Shown: in pieces, positions 7,255 to 12,457 of the stretch | Layout: every line of letters begins with the position of its first letter | Position numbering within the stretch: position 1 is the stretch's first letter | NCBI GenBank assembly: GCA_041477005.1 | Contig: JBGOUJ010000174.1 | Location: 1-12,457, forward strand | Length of the DNA: 12,457 nucleotides | Source of the DNA: JBGOUJ01 sp041477005 | GTDB taxonomy: Bacteria; Acidobacteriota; Terriglobia; Bryobacterales; JACQDG01 | Reading direction: 5' to 3' | Translations under genes and position numbers: made by a program | The notes under the pieces: model-generated | Seen by the model: the letters and a program-made list of their open reading frames with translations, nothing else | What the model was told of the DNA's origin: nothing | Databases searched by the model: none

Positions 7255-7596
7255 CTAGATCCCATAGAAGCCGCGAGTGAGACGCTCTTTGATCCGCGCC
7301 GCCTCGACCGGATTCGAAGCTGCCGCGAGCCGCTTGGCTAGCAGGCCCAATTCTTCGGGGCCAAGGCGGTTACCCCGGCCTTCCAGAACTGCAAGCTCCG
7401 CTGTCTCAAGGGTGACTTCTTCCCCGGTTGGCTTGCGCGCCACGACGCGGCTGCCGGTGAGCGCCTGCCGCATGAACCAGTGATAGACCGCCAATGCGCT
7501 CTTGATCACCTCAGTTCGCTTGGAGCCCGTCAACTCGGCCATCTGATCAACCAGCGCCAGTTCGGTTGGTGTCAGGACGGGCTGGATTCTCGCCAT
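7255..7596 (-). CDS. Ribbon-helix-helix DNA-binding protein, antitoxin-like
   Basis: A 113-residue protein. Residues 3-45 fit the CopG/Arc ribbon-helix-helix plan: a short strand (RIQPVL), helix 1 (TPTELALVDQMAELTG), then SKRTEVIKSALAVYHWFM as helix 2. The next segment (GSRVVARKPTGEEVTLETAE) resembles the beta-hairpin tail common in RHH antitoxins. The end (AARIKERLTRGFYGI) resembles the toxin-contacting tails of small antitoxins. RHH proteins bind palindromic operators as dimers and often repress their own operon. The start ATG at 7596 has GAGGA about 9 nt upstream. A good promoter (7624-7652) and an imperfect palindrome (7597-7613) lie directly upstream, consistent with autoregulation. It is the first gene of a two-gene unit with the 81-residue protein. 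Confidence 0.75.
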   Translation of the reverse strand: MARIQPVLTPTELALVDQMAELTGSKRTEVIKSALAVYHWFMRQALTGSRVVARKPTGEEVTLETAELAVLEGRGNRLGPEELGLLAKRLAAASNPVEAARIKERLTRGFYGI

Positions 7597-7613
7597 ACTC
7601 GGATATCCTCAGT
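7597..7613 (-). promoter_or_regulatory. Candidate RHH operator (imperfect palindrome)
   Basis: The 17-bp sequence ACTCGGATATCCTCAGT is centred on a perfect GGATATCC palindrome (7601-7608) with partly symmetric ACT/AGT ends. It sits between the promoter and the start codon of the RHH gene and overlaps its Shine-Dalgarno (GAGGA on the minus strand). A dimeric RHH protein binding here could block its own expression. Binding itself is inference. Confidence 0.35.
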
Positions 7614-7623
7614 TTCTGTGTTT

Positions 7624-7652
7624 ATTCTACTCCTTTCTGCCCAGGTTGTCGA
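7624..7652 (-). promoter_or_regulatory. Promoter of the RHH / 81-residue operon
   Basis: On the minus strand, TCGACA (7652-7647) and TAGAAT (7629-7624) each match the sigma70 consensus at 5 of 6 positions, with an ideal 17-bp spacer. The transcript would begin near 7616-7618, giving a leader of about 20 nt before the ATG at 7596. Confidence 0.6.
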
Positions 7653-8056
7653 GCACGGGCCTGCACCACTGCACCGCGCCTTAGCTTCCCGCATTGAACA
7701 TTCTATGGCATATTTGTTCTAACGCTGGTCATTCTCTCCTGATTTCGTCTCTGCGCCTGTCTCGGGGAGCCGCTCGGGCCAAGCCGCACGCAAGAAAGGA
7801 TAAGACATCGTCAGGGTCAAGGATCACGGATGGTCGCGATGGATTTACCGAACCCCATGGAGAACCAACAACTCACGGGCGTCTCCCGCCCCGCTGAACA
7901 GCGTCTGTTCCCGTCGTGTAGCGCTCGGGGAGCCACCGCGAGACGGACGCAGAACCGAAAACCGGTCACCCCGGTTAACAGCCTGCACCCGTTTCCTCCG
8001 AAGTGGACCTAAGGAACCTGCGCCATACCTCCCTGTGGCGATCGGCGCCAGACGGC
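7653..8056. other. About 400 bp without a recognisable gene
   Basis: Short open frames exist on the plus strand (7694-7897 and 7830-8012), but they show no domain, no convincing ribosome-binding site and biased, low-complexity composition. I see no tRNA, IS end or structured-RNA signature. The 11-bp word CTCGGGGAGCC occurs twice as a direct repeat (7761-7771 and 7924-7934). A small hairpin (7960-7976) is listed separately. The stretch is probably the shared downstream/upstream spacer of two minus-strand units, perhaps containing decayed sequence. Confidence 0.5.
7955..7976 (-). terminator. Possible terminator downstream of the HigA gene
   Basis: On the minus strand AACCGG, loop GGTGA, CCGGTT is followed by TTCGG, giving a 6-bp stem and a TTTT run overlapping its 3' edge. 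It lies about 80 nt after the HigA stop, in the right orientation. The T-run is short, so termination would be weak. Confidence 0.3.
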
Positions 8057-8449
8057 TCAGAGGAACAGTTCGGCGGATACCCCAAAGAACGCGGCCAGCT
8101 TCCGAGCGTGCGCCTTGCTGATCCCGCGCTTGCCGTTGATGACGTCGGAGACGTACCCGCTCGATTTGAATAGGGGCGCCAGGTCCGCTTGCTTCAGTCC
8201 CCGCTTCTCCATCAAGTACCGGAGAACCTCGTGCGCCGAGACCTCGCGCATCGGGTAATGCCGTTGTTCGTATGCTTGGATCAAGGAGACCAGAAGAGAC
8301 ACCAGGGCGTCCTCTTCCGCCGTACGGTGATCCCCGCGATCCATGAGCCGCTCGACCTCCGAAAGCACCCGTTCGTACTCCTTTTCGTTTTCGATGACCT
8401 TAGGCACGGTCTTCGCCAGGAGTCTCCCGTAGCGTCTGACATCGAGCAT
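8057..8449 (-). CDS. higA: HigA-type antitoxin / HTH transcriptional regulator
   Basis: From the ATG at 8449 this is a 130-residue protein beginning MLDVRRYGRLLAKTVPKVIE, the opening typical of HigA-like antitoxins of the COG5499 group. It continues with a helical, acidic N-terminal half (EYERVLSEVERLMDRGD). A C-terminal XRE-type helix-turn-helix spans about 74-126: EVLRYLMEKRGLKQADLAPLF, then SDVINGKRGISKAHARKLAAFF, ending SAELFL. Such proteins neutralise a HigB RNase toxin and repress the shared operon, where toxin comes first. Here the preceding frame ends TAA overlapping this ATG (TAATG), the usual translational-coupling layout, but only the tail of the toxin remains. A longer start at 8461 has a good Shine-Dalgarno (GAGGGGA, 9-nt spacing) and would add four residues. 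A GTG at 8470 is also in frame but lacks a suitably spaced site. Without its toxin it may be an orphan regulator. Confidence 0.86.
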   Translation of the reverse strand: MLDVRRYGRLLAKTVPKVIENEKEYERVLSEVERLMDRGDHRTAEEDALVSLLVSLIQAYEQRHYPMREVSAHEVLRYLMEKRGLKQADLAPLFKSSGYVSDVINGKRGISKAHARKLAAFFGVSAELFL

Positions 8450-8568
8450 TAGCGCGCCCATTTCTTCCACTCCCCTCTGTCGTACTCCTTATGGCTCAGA
8501 AAAGTCTTCACCATCAGCACTTTGCAATGCCGGTCACACCCATTTCCAAAGAATTCTCCCAATATCTC
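8449..8568 (-). pseudogene. Truncated HigB-type toxin tail
   Basis: Immediately upstream of higA on the minus strand, an open frame ends with KTFLSHKEYDRGEWKK, then WAR and TAA (8451-8449). This is the C-terminal signature of HigB-family toxins (typically 'V.THAEYDRGDWKK'). Only the last 25 or so residues (8526-8452) look like HigB. Upstream, the frame becomes unrelated and meets in-frame TAG and TGA at 8571-8569 and 8574-8572. Only about 70 bp then separate it from the opposite-strand gene at 8642, leaving no room for the missing 70-80 residues. HigB toxins cleave mRNA on the ribosome; this one lacks most of its fold and should be inactive. The family call rests on a short motif plus position next to HigA. 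Confidence 0.68.
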
Positions 8569-8641
8569 CTATCACTTGCACTCTGCCCCCGTCCGGCGCC
8601 CTTGACCCCTCCCCTTATCATCAATAATAGGGGGGATTTTC

Positions 8642-9190
8642 ATGGCCACCGAACGTCAGATCGCCGCCAACCGGCGCAACGCGCAGAAGTCCACCGGCCC
8701 CCGCACCCCCGAGGGCAAGGCCCGCGTCCGCCTCAACGCCCTCAAGCACGGCCTCAGCGCCCGTTACGATGTGCCCCCCTCCGCCGGAGAGCAAGAGGAA
8801 TTCCGATCCCTGCGGCGGGGTTTCCTGGCGGAGCTGCAGCCCACCGGGCCCCTCGAGCGCCTTCTGGCCGAACAGGTCATCCTGGCCGCCTGGCGCCTGG
8901 GGCGCATTCTCCAGCTCGAAGCCGGCTACCTCGATTTCCGCGCGCGCCAGTTTTCCCGCGACTTCCGTCGTGACTGCCGCGACCGGCCGGCCTCCCAGCT
9001 CCTCGCCTACGCCATCAGCCGCGACCCGCAAGTCAGCTCCGACGCCTTGGTGCGGCTCCCTGGTTACGAGTCCCGCGCCCAGCGCTCCTTCTACCGCGCT
9101 CTCGACGAGCTGCGCTCGCTGCAGGCCCAGCGCAAAGCCAGTCCAACCCAGCCGCCTCCCCCCGTGTTTTCCGGCACTTGCACCCCATAG
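8642..9190 (+). CDS. NRRNAQKSTGP-family protein of unknown function
   Basis: A 182-residue protein starting MATERQIAANRRNAQKSTGP, then RTPEGKARVRLNALKHGLSA. This N-terminal block is shared by an uncharacterised family that I recall as occurring in many copies per genome in Acidobacteriota and Planctomycetes. Residues 50-110 are helical (EEFRSLRRGFLAEL, then LERLLAEQVILAAWRLGRILQLE). A conserved-looking motif near 150-170 follows (YESRAQRSFYRALDELRSLQ). The tail is Pro-rich (QPPPPVFSGTCTP). It is Arg-rich overall with no signal peptide or membrane segment. The start is supported by AGGGGGGA (8629-8636), 5 nt before the ATG; a weak promoter TTGACC (8602-8607) with AATAAT (8623-8628, 15-bp spacer) lies just upstream. 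The frame has no recognised catalytic motif. Function unknown; the basic N-terminus could bind nucleic acid, which is only a guess. Confidence 0.8.
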   Translation: MATERQIAANRRNAQKSTGPRTPEGKARVRLNALKHGLSARYDVPPSAGEQEEFRSLRRGFLAELQPTGPLERLLAEQVILAAWRLGRILQLEAGYLDFRARQFSRDFRRDCRDRPASQLLAYAISRDPQVSSDALVRLPGYESRAQRSFYRALDELRSLQAQRKASPTQPPPPVFSGTCTP

Positions 9191-9298
9191 ACCTCCTCCC
9201 CCAGCGCATGTTTTCCGGGAACAAAGCCAACTCGCCGGTGCTGCAATCCTCACCAATCGATAGGCCGGACTCGGGGTCGCTGCCGGATCGAATCGAAG

Positions 9299-9313
9299 CT
9301 CGGCGAAGCCGGG
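9299..9313. other. Small hairpin between convergent genes
   Basis: CTCGGC, loop GAA, GCCGGG forms a stem of six pairs including one G-T wobble, in the 137-bp spacer between the convergent genes ending at 9190 and 9328. No T-run follows on either strand. It may help end transcription; weak evidence. Confidence 0.2.
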
Positions 9314-9327
9314 ATGGGCGGTGGCTG

Positions 9328-10548
9328 CTACTTCCGCAGATTGAAACAGGCCAACGTCTTTTCGTTGCGCAGATAGAGCAGCCCATCGGCCAGAGCCGGA
9401 TAGGACCGCAACGTGCGGTCGAGCAGCCGCGCTTTCGCCGCCGGCTGGAAGCCTTTCGGCGTGGCCGGCGCGACCTGCAGCTCGCCGCTCTCGCGCACCA
9501 CCAGCAGCCGGTCGTCCGCCAGCATCACCGTGCCCGCCCCGAAACCATCGACGCTCCAGGCCACCTTGCCCGTCTTCAGCTCGACTGCGCGCAGGGCTTG
9601 TCCGTATTCCTGCCGGCCGTGGTAGCCGTAGAGGTAACCGTCGCGGTAGACGCTGGTGGAGTAATGGTTCGACAGCGCCTCATCCGACGCCCAGAGCTGT
9701 TTCCACTTCCCGCCGGTGAGCTGGAGCACCGTCGCCCCGGTCCCGTAGCTCGCCGACAGAAACACCATGTCGCCGATCACCAGGGGCGTGGCTGCGTTCA
9801 CCGAAGCGTCGTTGCGGGAGCGCCACCGCATTTGGTAGAGCACCTTGCCCGTCGCCGGATCCAGGTCGACGAAGCCGGCGCGCGTGAGGAACAGCGCGTG
9901 CCGCGCGCCGCCGATCGTGGCCGCCGCCGGCGCCGAGTAGCCGGCCTCGTCGCTCGTTGCGGTCCACAGCACCTTGCCGGTCTCCTTGTCGAAGGCGACG
10001 ATGCCGGCGCCGTTTGGCCCGCCGACGTTGACCAGCACCTTGTCTCCCTCGACCAGCGGCCCGGACGCCGCGCCGAAGAATCCTTTCCCGGCGCCGAACT
10101 TCTCGCGCGTGGCCACGCTCCACAGCTTCCGGCCGGTCGCGAAATCCAGCGCGTGCAGCGCGCCCTCGGCGCCGAACGTGTAGATCCGGTCGCCCGCAAT
10201 CACCGGCGCCGCCCGCGGCCCTTCGTCGAAGCCGAAATCGTCCCGGTAGGCCGTCGGATAATCGAAGGCCCAGACCTTCCGGCCGGTCTTCGCGTCGATC
10301 GATTCAACCGTCTCGCGATTCGCCAGGCGATGGAACAGAATCAGCCGGCCTTGCGCCACTACCGGAGCGGCGAAGCCCTGGCCGACGTCCCTCTTCCAGA
10401 CCAGAGCGGGACCGGCCGCAGGCCACGATGCCGCCAGATCCGAGCCGGCGTAGACGCCGTTGCGCGCCGGCCCCAGGAACTGCGGCCAATCCTCGGCGGC
10501 GAGTGGAACCACAAGGAGAGCTAACAGTACGGCGGCGGTGCGGGACAT
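9328..10548 (-). CDS. Secreted PQQ-like beta-propeller repeat protein
   Basis: A 406-residue protein. Residues 1-18 form a signal peptide (MSRTAAVLLALLVVPLAA), followed at once by EDWPQFLGPARNG, the hallmark opening of secreted PQQ-like propellers in Acidobacteriota and Planctomycetes. Blade repeats of the type D..TGK.LW are visible: DAKTGRKVWAFDY (85-97), DFATGRKLWSVAT (135-147), DKETGKVLWTATS (187-199), DPATGKVLYQM (230-240) and ELKTGKVAWSVDG (323-335). They are spaced about 45-50 residues, giving a seven- or eight-bladed propeller of BamB/quinoprotein type. I see no catalytic quinoprotein dehydrogenase features, so it is probably a scaffold or binding protein in the periplasm. The ATG at 10548 is set by the signal peptide. 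The frame stays open to 10875, but that passes through the palindromic repeat and the start of the divergent receptor. No Shine-Dalgarno precedes the ATG, and a TATACT lies only 8 nt upstream, suggesting a leaderless or near-leaderless mRNA. Confidence 0.9.
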   Translation of the reverse strand: MSRTAAVLLALLVVPLAAEDWPQFLGPARNGVYAGSDLAASWPAAGPALVWKRDVGQGFAAPVVAQGRLILFHRLANRETVESIDAKTGRKVWAFDYPTAYRDDFGFDEGPRAAPVIAGDRIYTFGAEGALHALDFATGRKLWSVATREKFGAGKGFFGAASGPLVEGDKVLVNVGGPNGAGIVAFDKETGKVLWTATSDEAGYSAPAAATIGGARHALFLTRAGFVDLDPATGKVLYQMRWRSRNDASVNAATPLVIGDMVFLSASYGTGATVLQLTGGKWKQLWASDEALSNHYSTSVYRDGYLYGYHGRQEYGQALRAVELKTGKVAWSVDGFGAGTVMLADDRLLVVRESGELQVAPATPKGFQPAAKARLLDRTLRSYPALADGLLYLRNEKTLACFNLRK

Positions 10549-10552
10549 CAGG

Positions 10553-10581
10553 CTATAGTATAGGGGACACGGCAGCGTCAA
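10553..10581. promoter_or_regulatory. Candidate divergent promoter with symmetric TATAGTATA core
   Basis: CTATAGTATAG (10553-10563) is a perfect 11-bp palindrome that reads as a -10-like TATAGT on the plus strand (10554-10559) and TATACT or TACTAT on the minus strand. On the minus strand TTGACG (10581-10576) is a possible -35, with spacers of 13-18 bp depending on the -10 chosen. The minus-strand start would fall within a few bases of the ATG at 10548. The plus strand has no clear -35. Confidence 0.38.
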
Positions 10582-10586
10582 ATACA

Positions 10587-10663
10587 GCTTCCGAGCGCGA
10601 CGGTGAGGGAGCGGTCTGGCGACGGGCGCAAAGACCGCTCCCTTACGGTCGCGGCTCGGAAGC
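10587..10663. repeat. 77-bp imperfect palindrome, REP/MITE-like repeat
   Basis: The two arms (10587-10617 and 10632-10663) are near-perfect inverted copies around a 14-nt centre (GGCGACGGGCGCAA). Arm 1 runs CTTCCGAGC, GCGAC, GGT, then AGGGAGCGGTCT. Arm 2 carries the reverse complements AGACCGCTCCCT, GTCGC and GCTCGGAAG, with one extra base and two mismatches. Translated accidentally it gives strings such as PLPYGRGSE and SLTVAAR, which I recall as turning up in many spurious predicted proteins from Acidobacteriota and Planctomycetes. That suggests a dispersed high-copy element. No transposase lies in the window, so it would be non-autonomous. It occupies most of the space between the propeller gene and the second receptor and would form a strong hairpin in any transcript crossing it. 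Confidence 0.85.
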
Positions 10664-10681
10664 ACACTTTTGAGGGATCTT

Positions 10682-12457
10682 GTGAAGGCACTTTTTGTCT
10701 CGGCCCTGCTGGCGGTGACGCCAGTGTATGCCCAATCGCTCGGCGGCTCGATCGGCGGCGAGGTGACCGATGCGGCCAAGAAACCGCTCTCGGGCGCCTC
10801 GGTCGTGCTCGTGCAGGAGGAAACGAACAAGAAGCGAACGGTCTCGACCGGCGCGCAGGGTGAGTTTCTGCTCACGCTGCTCGCGCCCGGCGCCTACCGG
10901 CTGGAGGTGGACTCGCCCGGCTACCGCCGCCACGTCCAGACGGTCCTGCTCGACCTGAACCAGGAGATCCGCATCGAAGTGCCATTGCTCCCGGGCAAGA
11001 TCACGGAGGTGGTGAACGTGACGGCCACCCGCAGCCTGTTGCGCGCGGACTCGGCCGCGGTCGGCGGGGTCATCGACAACCGCCAGGTACAGGGGCTTCC
11101 GCTCGATGGCCGCAATTTCTACGAGCTGAGCCTGCTGCTGCCCGGCGTGGTGCCGGCGGCCGAGGGCTCGGCCGGATCGGTCCGCGGCGCCTTCGCCATC
11201 AACATCAACGGCACGCGCGAGGACGGCAACAACTTTCTCCTCGACGGCGTCTTCAACGGCGATCCGAAGCTGAATGGAACGGCCGTCAGCCCGCCCGTGG
11301 ACGCGATCCGCGAATTCGAGGTTCTGACCAGCAGCTACGACGCCTCCTTCGGGCGGAACGGCGGCGGGCAGATCAGCGTGGTGCTGCGCTCCGGCGGCAA
11401 CCAGGTCCACGGGACGGCCTATGAATTTTTCCGCAACGCCGTGCTCGACAGGCGGAATTATTTTGCGCCGTCGCAGGAACCCGCCCCCCGGAACCAGCGC
11501 AACCAGTTCGGCGGTTCGCTCGGCGGGCCGGTGGTCAAGAACCGTACCTTCTTCTTCGCCGACTACGAGGGACGGCGCGTGAATGAGGGCGTCACACAGG
11601 TCACCAATGTCCCCACCCTCGCCGAGCGGGTGGGCGATTTCTCGCACAGCAGCCTCATTCCCATCGACCCGTTCACCCAGCAGCCGTTTCCGGGCTTTCA
11701 GATTCCTAAGGAGCGCTTGCATCCGGTCGGACTGGCCATTGCCGCGCTCTATCCGGCGCCCAATCGAGCCACCCCGCAGCAGAATTTCGTCTCTTCGCCG
11801 GCGACGCGGGATCGCGACGACCACTTCGACCTGCGCCTCGATCATTCGCTCGCGCCGTCTTCGGAGCTGTCCTTCCGCTACAGCTTCGCCGACCGCTCCT
11901 TGTTCGAGCCATTCACCGGGCCGGGCTTCCCGCGGGTGCCGGGCTACGGCGACAACGTCCCGAGTCGCGCTCAGAACGCCATGGTCAGCGAAACGCACGT
12001 CTTCACGCCCGCCCTGCTCAACGAAATCCGCGCCGGCTTCAACCGGGTCTCGCTGGGCGTCTTCCAGCAGGACCTCGGGCGCAGCGTCAACCGCGTTGTC
12101 GGGTTGCCGGATCTCTCCAGCAACTCACGCGATTTCGGGCTCACCCAGATCACGGTCACCGGCTTCTCGCCGCTGGGCGACGAAAGCAACAACCCGCAGC
12201 ACGGCACCACCAACGTCTATCAAGTGACGGACGCCTTGACCTGGGTGCGCGGCCGGCACCTCGCGAAGTTCGGCTTCGACGTGCGCCTTCTCCAGCAGAA
12301 CGCCTTCCGCGACGTCGAATCGCGCGGCTTTATCGGCTTCCTGGGGATTACCGGCAATCCGCTGGCCGAGCTGCTGCAAGGCTTGGCGACCGACTCCGGC
12401 GTCGCGCGTCTCGACAACCCACAGCACCTGCGCACCCACAGCTACGACTTCTTCGCC
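10682..12457 (+). CDS. TonB-dependent receptor, Oar-like, 5' part (cut by window edge)
   Basis: From a GTG at 10682, preceded by GAGGG at 10672-10676 (5-nt spacing), the frame stays open for 592 codons to the window end. Residues 1-17 are a signal peptide (MKALFVSALLAVTPVYA|Q). A carboxypeptidase-regulatory-like domain follows (about 20-105: GGSIGGEVTDAAKKPLSGAS, later GEFLLTLLAPGAYRLEV). The plug shows VVNVTATRSLL, VQGLPLDGRNFYELSLLLPG (136-155), NGTREDGNNFLLDG, and EFEVLTSSYDASFGRNGGGQ. Early barrel motifs include NQFGGSLGGPVVKNRTFFF and DYEGRR. The missing part is probably the last several hundred residues of the barrel. The protein should sit in the outer membrane and import an unknown ligand. 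It is clearly a paralogue of the receptor at 442 but with a more canonical LPLDGRN plug motif. Its leader contains the palindromic repeat. Confidence 0.93.
   Translation, partial: MKALFVSALLAVTPVYAQSLGGSIGGEVTDAAKKPLSGASVVLVQEETNKKRTVSTGAQGEFLLTLLAPGAYRLEVDSPGYRRHVQTVLLDLNQEIRIEVPLLPGKITEVVNVTATRSLLRADSAAVGGVIDNRQVQGLPLDGRNFYELSLLLPGVVPAAEGSAGSVRGAFAININGTREDGNNFLLDGVFNGDPKLNGTAVSPPVDAIREFEVLTSSYDASFGRNGGGQISVVLRSGGNQVHGTAYEFFRNAVLDRRNYFAPSQEPAPRNQRNQFGGSLGGPVVKNRTFFFADYEGRRVNEGVTQVTNVPTLAERVGDFSHSSLIPIDPFTQQPFPGFQIPKERLHPVGLAIAALYPAPNRATPQQNFVSSPATRDRDDHFDLRLDHSLAPSSELSFRYSFADRSLFEPFTGPGFPRVPGYGDNVPSRAQNAMVSETHVFTPALLNEIRAGFNRVSLGVFQQDLGRSVNRVVGLPDLSSNSRDFGLTQITVTGFSPLGDESNNPQHGTTNVYQVTDALTWVRGRHLAKFGFDVRLLQQNAFRDVESRGFIGFLGITGNPLAELLQGLATDSGVARLDNPQHLRTHSYDFFA

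Noticed and set aside
7761..7934. CTCGGGGAGCC pair as a CRISPR or IS end
   Set aside because: Only two 11-bp copies, 163 bp apart, in direct orientation, with no regular spacers, cas genes or transposase.
7653..8056. tRNA or small RNA gene in the gene-free stretch
   Set aside because: No T-arm/anticodon-like arrangement or CCA end, and only one small 6-bp hairpin.
9178..10524. 448-codon plus-strand frame opposite the propeller gene
   Set aside because: Arg/Pro-rich low-complexity translation; the minus strand has the signal peptide and propeller repeats.
10549..10875. N-terminal extension of the propeller protein to 10875
   Set aside because: It would translate the palindromic repeat (giving DRKGAVFAPVARPLPHR) and overlap the start of the divergent receptor; the signal peptide begins at the ATG at 10548.
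10643..11998. 451-codon minus-strand frame opposite receptor 2
   Set aside because: Antisense shadow of the receptor, beginning in its barrel and ending in the repeat, with no domain.

Overview
The window looks like a piece of an Acidobacteriota chromosome, most likely of the Bryobacter/Solibacter type. This is inferred from two very large TonB-dependent receptors with an N-terminal carboxypeptidase-regulatory-like domain (Oar-like type, expanded in this phylum), a secreted PQQ-type beta-propeller beginning DWPQFLGP after its signal peptide, a protein of the NRRNAQKSTGPRTPEGKAR family, a GC-rich base composition, and a GAGCCGCGACC / GGGAGCGGTCT palindromic repeat. No search was run, so the taxonomy is an inference.

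Layout. (1) 1-186, minus: the first 62 codons of a GntR-family regulator, cut by the window edge. It is divergent from (2) 442-3966, plus: a complete 1174-residue Oar-like TonB-dependent receptor, with a likely promoter at 275-302 and a leader containing nested inverted repeats (330-414). (3) 3987-4148: a decayed fragment of the barrel region of a second receptor, containing a strong 9-bp-stem hairpin. (4) 4239-5270 and 5294-6970, plus, 23 bp apart: a secreted TIM-barrel glycosidase-like protein and a secreted gamma-glutamyltransferase, probably one transcription unit. (5) 6985-9190: an accessory patch. It holds a two-gene minus-strand module (ribbon-helix-helix protein, then an 81-residue protein) with a good promoter and candidate operator; about 400 bp without a recognisable gene; a HigA-type antitoxin preceded by only the tail of its HigB toxin; and a 182-residue NRRNAQKSTGP-family protein on the plus strand. 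(6) 9328-10548, minus: a secreted PQQ-like beta-propeller protein. (7) 10549-10681: a short divergent intergenic region with a symmetric TATAGTATA core and a 77-bp imperfect palindrome of the REP/MITE kind. (8) 10682 to the window end, plus: a second Oar-like TonB-dependent receptor, 592 codons visible, cut by the edge.

How the genes may work together. The GntR regulator, receptor 1, the glycosidase-like protein and the gamma-glutamyltransferase read as a small envelope uptake-and-hydrolysis locus: outer-membrane import plus periplasmic cleavage of glycosyl and gamma-glutamyl bonds. The substrate cannot be read from sequence. The central patch carries small toxin-antitoxin-like genes and gene remnants typical of high turnover. 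I found no phage, CRISPR, IS transposase, tRNA or rRNA gene. The best leads for something undescribed are the RHH plus 81-residue module, the orphaned HigA with its truncated toxin, and the palindromic repeat lying between the divergent promoters.
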